From the NCBI GenBank assembly GCA_050739575.1, contig JBOIBN010000059.1, forward strand, positions 1 to 14,216: a DNA stretch of 14,216 nucleotides, written 5' to 3'. A program made the translations under genes and the position numbers. The notes under the pieces are model-generated. The model had not been told where the DNA came from. It searched no databases and worked only from the letters and a program-made list of their open reading frames with translations. This document shows positions 5,796 to 12,418 of this stretch, piece by piece (positions within the stretch are counted from its first letter, which is position 1; each line of letters begins with the position of its first letter). This stretch comes from JBOIBN01 sp050739575 (GTDB lineage Bacteria > Pseudomonadota > Gammaproteobacteria > JAKDMP01).

Positions 5796-8309
5796 ATGAA
5801 CGGAACGACTTCAATTCGGGCTATTGTGAGGAGCACTCTATTCGCGGTTTGCATCTCTGCACTGTCACTACCCGCGCTGGCCGCCGCCTCAGCGAGCACG
5901 CAGACCGTAGGAAGCGTCGTGACCAAGACCACCCCCACCACTACAGAAATAATGCCGCCCGCGCTGCGCCCGGTGTTTTACCAGTCGCTGACGAAAGATG
6001 CGGGAGCGGCCTACAACGTGAATGCAAAAGGCTGCGTCACCCTACCAAAGCAAAAATTTACCGCGTGCTTTAACGACGCCGGAGCACAGTTTTCCGGTGC
6101 GGGTTCACTCGCTTTCCACTTGGTGGGCTATGGGCGGGGCGGAGCGCTTTCGCCGGTAAACGCGGTACAGCCTGTAATCAAAGCCAATCAAGTAAGCTAT
6201 GCCCACGGTAACCTCGCCGAATGGTGGCGGGTGCTGCCGATCGGCTTTGAGCAGGGCTTCACGCTTACCAGGCGCCCGGCGGGACACGGTGAACTCGTGT
6301 TCGCACTTGCCGCGAACCATAAAGCCAGTCGGCAGGCTGCCGGCGCTCCCGACGGCACGCTCGCCTGGGGCAAGCTGCGCTACGGCGGACTCGTCGTCAC
6401 CGATGCCAAGGGTAAAGTCGTTCCGGCGACGCTGACCTACAAAGGCGCTCGCATCCTGATCGCGGTCAACGACGTTCACGCCGTCTATCCGGTCACGGTG
6501 GACCCGCTGGTGTGGCTGGAGCAGAAAGTCACCGCGAGCGACGGCGCGGCGGGCGACAACTTCGGCACCTCGGTTGCCCTCGCTGGCGCAACCGCCGTCG
6601 TCGGCGCACCTAATGCCACCGTCAACGGCAACTCCGACCAAGGCACCGCCTACGTGTTCAGCGAGGCGGGCGGAAGCTGGAGCCAGACGGCCAAGCTCAC
6701 CGCGAGCGACGGCGCGGCGAGTAACTTCTTCGGCACCTCGGTTGCCCTCGCCGGAAGCACCGCCTTGGTCGGCGCACCTTATGCCACCGTCAACGGCAAC
6801 GCGTACGTGGGCGCGGCCTATGTGTTCAGCGAGTCGGACGGCACTTGGAGCCAGACGGGCGAGCTCAGCGCGAGCAACGGCTCGTTCTTCGACTACTTCG
6901 GCTCCTCGGTCGCCCTCGCCGGCACCACCGCCCTCGTCGGTGCGTACGGCGCCACCGTTGGCAGCAACCCGGACCAGGGCGCGGCCTATGTGTTCAGCGA
7001 GGCGGGCGGAAGCTGGAGCCAGACGGCCGAGCTCAGCGCGGGCGACGGCGCGTTCTTCGACGAGTTCGGCAACTCAGTCGCCTTTGCCGGAAGCACTGCC
7101 CTCGTCGGCGTGGCGTATGCCACTGTCAACGGCAATTCCAACCAAGGCGCGGCCTATGTGTTCAGCGAGTCGGACGGCACCTGGAGCCAGACGCAGAAGC
7201 TTACCGCGAGCGACGGCGCGGCGAATGATTTCTTCGGCCACTCGGTCGCCCTTGTCGGAAGCACCGCCCTCGTCAGCGCCGCCGATGCGACCGTCAACGG
7301 CAATTCCAACCAAGGCGCGGCCTATGTGTTCAGCGAGTCGGACGGCACCTGGAGCCAGACGCAGAAGCTTACCGCGAGCGACGGCGCGGCGGGCGACGTG
7401 TTCGGCGGGTCGGTCGCCGTCTCCGGCAGCACCGCCGTCGTCGGTGCGTACGGCGCCACCGTTGGCGGCAACGAGAGTCAAGGCGCGGCCTATGTGTTCA
7501 GCGAGTCGGGGGGCACTTGGAGCCAGACGCAGAAGCTTACCGCGAGCGACGGCGCGGTGAGTAACAACTTCGGCTGGTCGGTCGCCGCCTCCGGAAGCAC
7601 CGCCCTCGTCGGTGCGTATAACGCCGCCGTCAGCGGCAACCCAACTCAGGGCGCCGCGTACTTCTATGGCCAGAGCGATCTCGGCCTGAATGTAAGTGCA
7701 CCCCAGACGGTGGGTCAAGGCCAGAACTACGTCAGCCAGACGATTGCGACCAACAACGCAAGTGCCGCTTCACCTGCGGTGAGCGCAACAGTCACGGTCC
7801 CGGCGGCGGCGAGCTTCGTCTCGGCGAGTGCAACGCAAGGCAGTTGCAGTGAAGCCTCCGGAGTGGTGACCTGCGACTTTGGTGCGATCAATGGCAACGC
7901 CGGCACGGCGACGGCGAACGTCACCCTTAAGGCGACCGGTAGCCCCGGCACCACGATTAACAACACCGCGAGCGTCGCGCTGGCGGAGCCGACCCTGACG
8001 GCAAGCGCCCCGACTCAGATCGGCCAGGCCGGGTGTCCCGACGGCTATACCACCTACAGTGGCACGCTGGGGCCGAATGCCACGCTGCGTTCCCCGAGCT
8101 ATGAGGCGCCGGCAGGCATGGAGAATGCGATCCTCCTGGCTCCGCCGGGCTTCAAGCTCTATGTGGCGTTTCAGAACGCGCAGGGTCGCAAGATCTATCC
8201 CATCCCGGGCAACGAGGTGCATCGCCATGGTCCGGCGGGCGCCTACAGTTGGGGGGTGAAGGCGAATGGGAGCGGCGGCGCCTACACCTTCTGTCTCCAA
8301 CGTCCGTGA
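5796..8309 (+). CDS. Secreted seven-bladed FG-GAP/DUF11 protein, paralogue 1
   Basis: The 837-residue product has a Sec signal peptide (SIRAIVRS, then a hydrophobic core, cleavage probably after LPALA, about residues 28-30). Residues 54-240 form an N-terminal domain shared with paralogue 2: PPALRPVFYQSL, a Cys80/Cys91 pair, GNLAEWWRVLPIGFEQGF, LRYGGLVVTDAKGKVVPATL, ending YPVTVDPLVWLEQ. Residues 244-629 are seven 56-residue FG-GAP_2-type repeats (pattern ASDGA..D.FG.SVAL.G.TALVGA, then QGAAYVFSES.GTWSQTQ), predicted to close as a beta-propeller. Residues 630-740 resemble DUF11, with a Cys pair in GSCSEASGVVTC. Residues 747-837 are a PPC-like Cys-bounded domain. The start at 5796 was chosen over an in-frame ATG at 5766 because GGAGG lies 9 nt upstream and the signal peptide then begins at residue 1. 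The number of paired cysteines fits export. Its role is unknown; ligand binding or adhesion is only a guess. Confidence 0.9.
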   Translation: MNGTTSIRAIVRSTLFAVCISALSLPALAAASASTQTVGSVVTKTTPTTTEIMPPALRPVFYQSLTKDAGAAYNVNAKGCVTLPKQKFTACFNDAGAQFSGAGSLAFHLVGYGRGGALSPVNAVQPVIKANQVSYAHGNLAEWWRVLPIGFEQGFTLTRRPAGHGELVFALAANHKASRQAAGAPDGTLAWGKLRYGGLVVTDAKGKVVPATLTYKGARILIAVNDVHAVYPVTVDPLVWLEQKVTASDGAAGDNFGTSVALAGATAVVGAPNATVNGNSDQGTAYVFSEAGGSWSQTAKLTASDGAASNFFGTSVALAGSTALVGAPYATVNGNAYVGAAYVFSESDGTWSQTGELSASNGSFFDYFGSSVALAGTTALVGAYGATVGSNPDQGAAYVFSEAGGSWSQTAELSAGDGAFFDEFGNSVAFAGSTALVGVAYATVNGNSNQGAAYVFSESDGTWSQTQKLTASDGAANDFFGHSVALVGSTALVSAADATVNGNSNQGAAYVFSESDGTWSQTQKLTASDGAAGDVFGGSVAVSGSTAVVGAYGATVGGNESQGAAYVFSESGGTWSQTQKLTASDGAVSNNFGWSVAASGSTALVGAYNAAVSGNPTQGAAYFYGQSDLGLNVSAPQTVGQGQNYVSQTIATNNASAASPAVSATVTVPAAASFVSASATQGSCSEASGVVTCDFGAINGNAGTATANVTLKATGSPGTTINNTASVALAEPTLTASAPTQIGQAGCPDGYTTYSGTLGPNATLRSPSYEAPAGMENAILLAPPGFKLYVAFQNAQGRKIYPIPGNEVHRHGPAGAYSWGVKANGSGGAYTFCLQRP
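6525..7682 (+). repeat. Seven tandem 168-bp FG-GAP repeat units in paralogue 1
   Basis: Units begin at residues 244, 300, 356, 412, 468, 524 and 580 of the protein, a strict 56-codon period. Each unit carries FG.SVA, a TALVGA or TAVVGA strand, the loop ATV.GN and the QGAAYVFSE/GTWSQT end. Seven is a standard blade number for closed beta-propellers. The calcium-binding DxDxDG loop of integrin-type FG-GAP repeats is not seen. Confidence 0.9.
7125..7391 (+). repeat. 99-bp perfect direct repeat between blades 4 and 5
   Basis: Bases 7125-7223 and 7293-7391 are identical over 99 nt, offset by 168 bp, exactly one blade unit. The first base after the repeat differs (A against G). The identity includes third codon positions, so it reflects recent duplication or conversion and not only protein-level selection. 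Confidence 0.9.
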
Positions 8310-8446
8310 AAGAGCGAGGTCGTGAAGAAGGCGATGTTTTCAGGTGGCGCAAAGCCGCCACGGTGAATCAGGCTTCGATCTTTAGAGAGGCCGAGGCGTG
8401 ATTCGACAAGCTGGCAAGTTCGGCCCGCCGGTGGGGAGTGTCTGCC

Positions 8447-8547
8447 GGCAGGCCGGGCTTGCTAGTCTTGAACCTTCGAGAGGTAAATTCAGGTGTTTTT
8501 CATTTTTTGATCCTCTTACGAGGAACGCATATCAGAGGTACTCGATC
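8447..8547 (+). promoter_or_regulatory. Conserved leader 2, diverged form
   Basis: The palindrome GGCAGGCCGGGCTTGCT at 8447-8463 corresponds to hairpin 1 of the other leaders and again begins 101 nt before the start codon. The inner pair T-A of the other copies is C-G here, a compensatory change. A second hairpin can form by pairing 8467-8475 with 8481-8493 around a TCGAG loop, but it has a one-sided bulge. AGAGG at 8534-8538 lies 9 nt before ATG 8548. The sequence in between is largely diverged. Confidence 0.55.
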
Positions 8548-10995
8548 ATGAAAGTGAATTTTGGAATTCGGAACGTGGCTCGAACGGCAATTCTGGCCGC
8601 GGGCACGGCCGGGCTGGCCTTACCGGCGTGGGCGACGGTGCTTTCTCAAAGCACTCCGGCTGCAGGGGTGGCGGTGACGAAGATGATCCGCACAGGACCT
8701 GAGGTAATGCCGCCGGCGTTGCGCCCGGTGTTTTACCGGTCGCTGGCGAAGGATGCGGGAGTCGCCTATAACGTAAATAGAAAAGGTTGTGCCACATTAC
8801 CGCGAACCTCATTCGAGGCGTGCTTCAATCATAGTGGTGCTCACTTCACTGGCGGAGGCTCGCCGCTCTCGTTGCATCTCGTTGCCTACGGACGCAGTCG
8901 AGCGCTGGGGTCAGTCGGCCCGACGCCACCCACAATTAAAGGTAATCATGTGAGTTACGCATACGGTAACCTCAGTGAATGGTGGCGGATACTGCCAAGC
9001 GGTTTCGAGCAGGGTTTCACGATCATAAAGCGGCCGAGCGGTCAAGGTAAACTGACGCTGGCCCTGGCGGCGAACGCCAAAGCGACTCGGCTCGACGGTG
9101 CGCTCGACTGGGGCAAGCTGCGCTACGGTCAACTCGTTGTTACCGACGCGAACGGTAAGGTTGTACCGGCGACGCTGAAAAGCCGTGGCAACCGCGTGCT
9201 GATTGCCGTGAACGATGCGCACGCCGCCTATCCGCTCACGGTAGATCCGCTGGTGTGGCTGGAGCAGGAAGTCACCGCCAGCAACGGTACACAAGACGAT
9301 AGCTTCGGTGGAACGCTTGCGCTTTCGGGAACGACGGCCTTGGTCGGTGCAGCCAGCGCTAATAACAGCCAAGGCGCAGTCTACGTGTTCACCGAATCGA
9401 ATGGAGTCTGGGCGCAAACGCAGGAGCTCAGCGCGAGCGATGGCGCACCAGATGAGGATTTTGGGGACTCGGTTGCCGTTGCCGGCACGACCGCCCTCAT
9501 CGGGGCGCCTGGCGTCGCACTCGATCAATCAGGCTCCGTCTATGTGTTCACGGAATCGGATGGCACTTGGACGCAAAGACAAGAGCTCACGGCGAGTGGT
9601 GGCCTATCACAAAGTTACTTCGGCTACTCGGTTGCCCTTGCCGGCACAACCGCTCTCATCGGCGCGCCGGGCACTGGCAATTATCAAGGCGCGACCTATG
9701 TGTTCAGCGAGTCGGGGGGCACCTGGAGCCAGACACAAGAACTCGCCGCGAGCGATGGCGCACCAGGCGACTGGTTCGGTTGGTCGGTTGCGGTGGATGG
9801 CACGTCGGCCCTAATAGGGGTGCCTCTCAAAAACCTCTCTCAAGGCGTGACCTATGTGTTCGGGGAATCGAATGGCACTTGGACGCAAACACAAGAGCTC
9901 ACGGCGAGTGACGGCGCGTATGACAATCAATTCGGCCGCTCGGTTGCCCTTGCCGGCACGACCGCCCTCATTGGTGCACCCTATGCCACCGTAAACGGCA
10001 ACAGCGAGCAAGGCGCGGCCTACGTGTTCACCAACTCGAACGGTACCTGGAGCCAAGCACAGAAGCTCACGGCGAGTGACGGCGCGGTAGAAGCAATTTT
10101 CGGCTTCGCGCTCAGTCTTAGCGGAAACACCGCTCTCATCGGTGCCTACTGTCATTATTACGACCCTAGCAGTGGCGAATGCAGTCCCGGCGTGGCCTAC
10201 GTATTCGACGAGTCGGGGGGCACCTGGAGCCAGACGCAAGAACTCAGCGCGAGCAATGGGGCGACGGACAATGAGTTCGGCTACGCGGTCGCTCTCGACG
10301 GCACGACCGCCCTCAGCGGTGCATTCGGAGCCAACGGATATGTAGGCGCGGCCTACTTGTATAGTGAAAGCGACTTGGGCCTGAACATAAGTGCGCCGCA
10401 GACGGTGAATCAGGGTCAGCAGTACGTCAGTCAAACGATTGCGACCAACAACGCGAGCGTGGCCTCGCCCGCTGTGACGGCCACTGTCACGGTGCCTGCG
10501 GCGGCAAGCTTCATTTCGGCGGCGGCGACGCAGGGCAATTGCAGCGAAGCCTCCGGCGTCGTCACTTGTGACTTCGGCCAGATCAATGGCAACGCCGGCA
10601 CGGCAAGCGCCAACGTGACGTTGAAGGCGATTGGCAACGTCGGCACCACGATCGAGAACACCGCGAGTGTAGCCAAGGCGACGCCGTCTTTGATGGCGAA
10701 CGCCCCAACGCAGATCACTGCTAGCAGCAGCTGCCCGCAAGGCTACAGCGAGTTTGACGGCAGTATCGCCGCCCACAAGCTTGTGCAGATCACGTCCTAC
10801 GCGGCGGGCGCAGGTCAGGAGAATGCCATTCTGACGGGCCCGGCCGGCATTCAGCTCGGCGTTCGCACGGGCGGCAAGATCTACGGGATTCCGGGTAACG
10901 AAATTCACCGGAACGCTCCGGCCGGAACTTACACCTGGGGCGCCAAAGCGGGAAGCAGTGCCGGAAACTACATGTTCTGTTCCAAGCACCCCTGA
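8548..10995 (+). CDS. Secreted seven-bladed FG-GAP/DUF11 protein, paralogue 2
   Basis: The product has 815 residues with the same layout as paralogue 1. A signal peptide covers residues 1-29 (probable cleavage after LPAWA). The N-terminal domain spans about 54-240, with the Cys81/Cys92 pair, NLSEWWRILPSGFEQGFT and YPLTVDPLVWLEQ. Seven FG-GAP_2-type blades fill about 241-612. A DUF11-like domain with GNCSEASGVVTC follows, then a C-terminal domain bounded by Cys729 and Cys811 that shares IPGNE.HR..PAG.Y.WG.KA with paralogue 1. Blades here vary in length; only blade 5 has the 56-residue form with the ATVNGN loop. Blade 6 carries an extra cysteine pair (YCHYY, then GECSPG). I prefer ATG 8548 over the upstream in-frame ATT/GTG region from 8398 because it has the ribosome site and places the signal peptide at the N terminus. 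No membrane anchor or PEP-CTERM tail is seen, so it is probably released or peripherally held. Function is unknown. Confidence 0.9.
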   Translation: MKVNFGIRNVARTAILAAGTAGLALPAWATVLSQSTPAAGVAVTKMIRTGPEVMPPALRPVFYRSLAKDAGVAYNVNRKGCATLPRTSFEACFNHSGAHFTGGGSPLSLHLVAYGRSRALGSVGPTPPTIKGNHVSYAYGNLSEWWRILPSGFEQGFTIIKRPSGQGKLTLALAANAKATRLDGALDWGKLRYGQLVVTDANGKVVPATLKSRGNRVLIAVNDAHAAYPLTVDPLVWLEQEVTASNGTQDDSFGGTLALSGTTALVGAASANNSQGAVYVFTESNGVWAQTQELSASDGAPDEDFGDSVAVAGTTALIGAPGVALDQSGSVYVFTESDGTWTQRQELTASGGLSQSYFGYSVALAGTTALIGAPGTGNYQGATYVFSESGGTWSQTQELAASDGAPGDWFGWSVAVDGTSALIGVPLKNLSQGVTYVFGESNGTWTQTQELTASDGAYDNQFGRSVALAGTTALIGAPYATVNGNSEQGAAYVFTNSNGTWSQAQKLTASDGAVEAIFGFALSLSGNTALIGAYCHYYDPSSGECSPGVAYVFDESGGTWSQTQELSASNGATDNEFGYAVALDGTTALSGAFGANGYVGAAYLYSESDLGLNISAPQTVNQGQQYVSQTIATNNASVASPAVTATVTVPAAASFISAAATQGNCSEASGVVTCDFGQINGNAGTASANVTLKAIGNVGTTIENTASVAKATPSLMANAPTQITASSSCPQGYSEFDGSIAAHKLVQITSYAAGAGQENAILTGPAGIQLGVRTGGKIYGIPGNEIHRNAPAGTYTWGAKAGSSAGNYMFCSKHP
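9268..10383 (+). repeat. Seven FG-GAP-type blades in paralogue 2
   Basis: Seven units of about 50-60 residues, each with FG followed by a TALIGA-like strand and a YVF...GTW.QTQ end. Unit length is uneven, unlike the strict 56-residue period in paralogue 1, and nucleotide identity between units is lower, so this array looks older or less often homogenised. Confidence 0.85.
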
Positions 10996-11030
10996 TGAAA
11001 CACCGAACTAAATAACCTGGTTACTAATCC

Positions 11031-11066
11031 GGCCCCGTGGCAGTAATGTCACGGGGCCTTTTCTTT
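11031..11066 (+). terminator. Strong intrinsic terminator after paralogue 2
   Basis: A perfect 9-bp GC-rich stem (GGCCCCGTG at 11031-11039 with CACGGGGCC at 11050-11058, 10-nt loop) is followed at once by TTTTCTTT. It lies 36 nt after the paralogue 2 stop and should end its transcript, so paralogue 3 needs its own promoter. Confidence 0.93.
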
Positions 11067-11148
11067 GCGCGATTGCAAACCGCTTGCTGGAAAACGTGGC
11101 GAGCGAGGTGGAACCCAGGATCGGTCCCTTCACGGAAGCGCGCTGCCG

Positions 11149-11175
11149 TGAACCGCCCCGACTTTCCCGGAGGCT
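11149..11175 (+). repeat. Left terminal inverted repeat of the IS
   Basis: Begins TGAACCGCCCCG and ends CCGGAGGCT. It matches the reverse complement of 12259-12285 at 21 of 27 positions; the differences lie mainly in the centre. Confidence 0.85.
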
Positions 11176-11198
11176 CCAGCTGTTGAGAAGATGGAGCC

Positions 11199-11383
11199 AT
11201 GAACATGTCAACGAGATATTCACCGGAAGTAAGGGTTGCGCGAGGGGTTGACCACCTCGGAGCGTGAGCGCCTCGAGGCACTGGAGCGGGAGAACCGCGG
11301 AGCTGCGCCAAGCCAATGAGATTCTGCGCAAGGCGAGTGCGTATTTTGCCCAGACGGAGCTCGACCGCCGAAGCAAGCGATGA
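11199..11383 (+). pseudogene. IS3-family orfA remnant
   Basis: OrfA normally encodes an HTH/leucine-zipper protein of about 100 residues that is fused to OrfB by programmed frameshifting. Here the start (MSTRYSPEVR, from 11205, or ATG 11199) is followed after a few codons by LTTSERERLEALERENR in another frame. About 100-120 bp encoding the HTH are therefore missing. An extra base near 11300 shifts the frame again before LRQANEILRKASAYFAQ and TELDRRSKR, which ends at the TGA 11381-11383. No functional OrfA can be made. The homology is from remembered IS3-group OrfA patterns, not a search. Confidence 0.85.
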
Positions 11384-12246
11384 AGGCATTCATCGACGGT
11401 CATCGGGAAGCCTACGGGGTCGAGCCGATCTGCAAGGTGCTGCCGATCGCCCCCCTCAACGTACTACGAACACGCCGGCGCGTGTACGGCGGGACGCGGA
11501 GCTTGAGGAGCGGATCCGCCGCATCTGGGAGGAGAACTTGCGGGTGTATGGGGCGCGCAAGGTCTGGCGTCAACTTCAGCGCGAAGGCGATGCGGTGGCG
11601 CGCTGCACGGTGGAGCGGCTGATGCGCCGGATAGAGCTGAAGGGCGTCGTGCGCGGTAAGCCGGCGCGTACCACCGTTAGCCAGCCGGGGGCGCGGTCTC
11701 CACTGGATCGGGTGAAGCGCCGGTTTCGCGCCGAGCGGACCAATGCCTTGTGGGTGACGGACTTCACCTACGTCTCGACTTGGCAAGGCTTTGCCTATGT
11801 GGCCTTCATTATCGACGTGTTCGCCTGCTGCACCGTCGGCTGGAAGCTTTCCGCCACCGCGCATACCGACTTCGTGTTCGACGTATTGGAGCAGGCACTG
11901 TATGCGAGAAAGCCCACGAAAGGCAACCTGGTATCACTCCGACCGCGGAGTGCAGTACGTCTCGATCCGCTACAGCGAACGCCTCGTCGAAGCGGGCATC
12001 GAGCCCTCGGTCGGCAGCGTCGGCGATTCCTACGACAACGCCTTGGTCGAGACAACCAACGGTCTGTACAAGGCTGAGGTGATCCACCGCCAAGCCTGGA
12101 AGAGCCGCGAGGCGGTGGAACTGGCCACGCTGCAATGGGTGGACTGGCTCAACCACCGCCGTTTGCTCGGCTCAATCGGTCACCGACCTCCTGCCGGGGC
12201 GGAACTGAGCTACTATGCAACCCGTGAGCTCGCAACAGCAGCATGA
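11380..12246 (+). pseudogene. IS3-family orfB transposase, frameshifted
   Basis: OrfB carries the DDE (rve) integrase core that cuts and joins DNA. The reading starts at ATG 11380 (KAFIDGHREAYGVEPICKVL), changes frame near 11455 and again near 11475, then runs as DAELEERIRRIWEE, YGARKVWRQLQREG and ALWVTDFTYVSTWQGF. It shifts once more near 11931-11935 before YHSDRGVQYVS and GDSYDNALVETTNGLYKAE. The catalytic residues are still visible: Asp at 11760-11762, Asp at 11941-11943 and Glu at 12049-12051, the last two 35 residues apart as in IS3 enzymes. At least two frameshifts, probably three, make it inactive. The final stop is at 12244-12246, 12 nt before the right inverted repeat. Confidence 0.9.
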
Positions 12247-12258
12247 CTTACACTACAC

Positions 12259-12285
12259 AGCCTCCGGAATTCCCGGAGCGGTTCA
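12259..12285 (-). repeat. Right terminal inverted repeat of the IS
   Basis: Starts AGCCTCCGG and ends GCGGTTCA on the + strand, the inverse of the left end at 11149-11175. It sits 16 nt before the conserved leader of paralogue 3. Confidence 0.85.
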
Positions 12286-12300
12286 TAAGTCCGGCCTGTC

Positions 12301-12418
12301 TGTTGTGAGCCCACACAGGCAGGTCGGACTTGCCAAGTCTGAAAATCCAGGATGGATTTTCAAAATTTTCACAACTTTGTTCCTGAATAAAGGAGCCACA
12401 TATCGGAGGTATCAGACA
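12301..12418 (+). promoter_or_regulatory. Conserved leader 3 with two hairpins and strong SD
   Basis: Gap-free counterpart of the leader at 5678-5795. Hairpin 1 is GGCAGGTCGGACTTGCC at 12318-12334; hairpin 2 pairs 12338-12348 with 12354-12364 (10 of 11 pairs). In hairpin 2 a G-U pair of leader 1 is A-U here, so pairing is kept. The sequence CATATCGGAGGTATCAGAC around the ribosome site (GGAGG 12405-12409) is identical in leader 1. Only 33 nt separate hairpin 1 from the IS end, so if the hairpins are transcribed the promoter must be very close to or inside the IS end. Confidence 0.65.

Larger units (their letters stand above)
11149..12285 (+). mobile_element. Decayed IS3-family insertion sequence
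   Basis: The 1137-bp element is bounded by 27-bp imperfect terminal inverted repeats and carries remnants of orfA and orfB in the usual IS3 order with an ATGA overlap. Intact relatives are about 1.2-1.3 kb; the shortfall is largely explained by a deletion inside orfA. The flanking triplets (CCG on the left, TAA on the right) are not duplicated, so no 3-bp target-site duplication is left. The element is defective and could move only with transposase supplied in trans. Confidence 0.88.

Noticed and set aside
5566..5799. 77-codon + strand frame before paralogue 1
   Set aside because: No ribosome site, overlaps the conserved leader and next start codon, and is interrupted in the matching leader at 12301.
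6574..7560. 328-codon + strand frame inside paralogue 1
   Set aside because: Alternative frame of the 168-bp tandem array (168 is divisible by 3, so every frame stays open); Ala/Ser/Pro/Arg-rich with no ribosome site.
6525..7682. CRISPR-like array
   Set aside because: The regular repeats are coding, 168 bp long, contiguous without spacers, and translate to FG-GAP blades.
8344..8361. Hairpin after paralogue 1 as a terminator
   Set aside because: Stem GTGGCG/CGCCAC is only 6 bp and no T-run follows.
8398..8547. 50-codon upstream extension of paralogue 2
   Set aside because: It would bury the signal peptide and run through the conserved hairpins; ATG 8548 has its own ribosome site.
9811..10989. 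392-codon open frame on the - strand across paralogue 2
   Set aside because: Antisense of a repetitive coding array; similar antisense frames recur over every paralogue because of the repeats and codon bias.
11008..11403. - strand open frames over the terminator and IS left end
   Set aside because: They span an intrinsic terminator and an IS boundary and show no recognisable protein; I could not support a gene.
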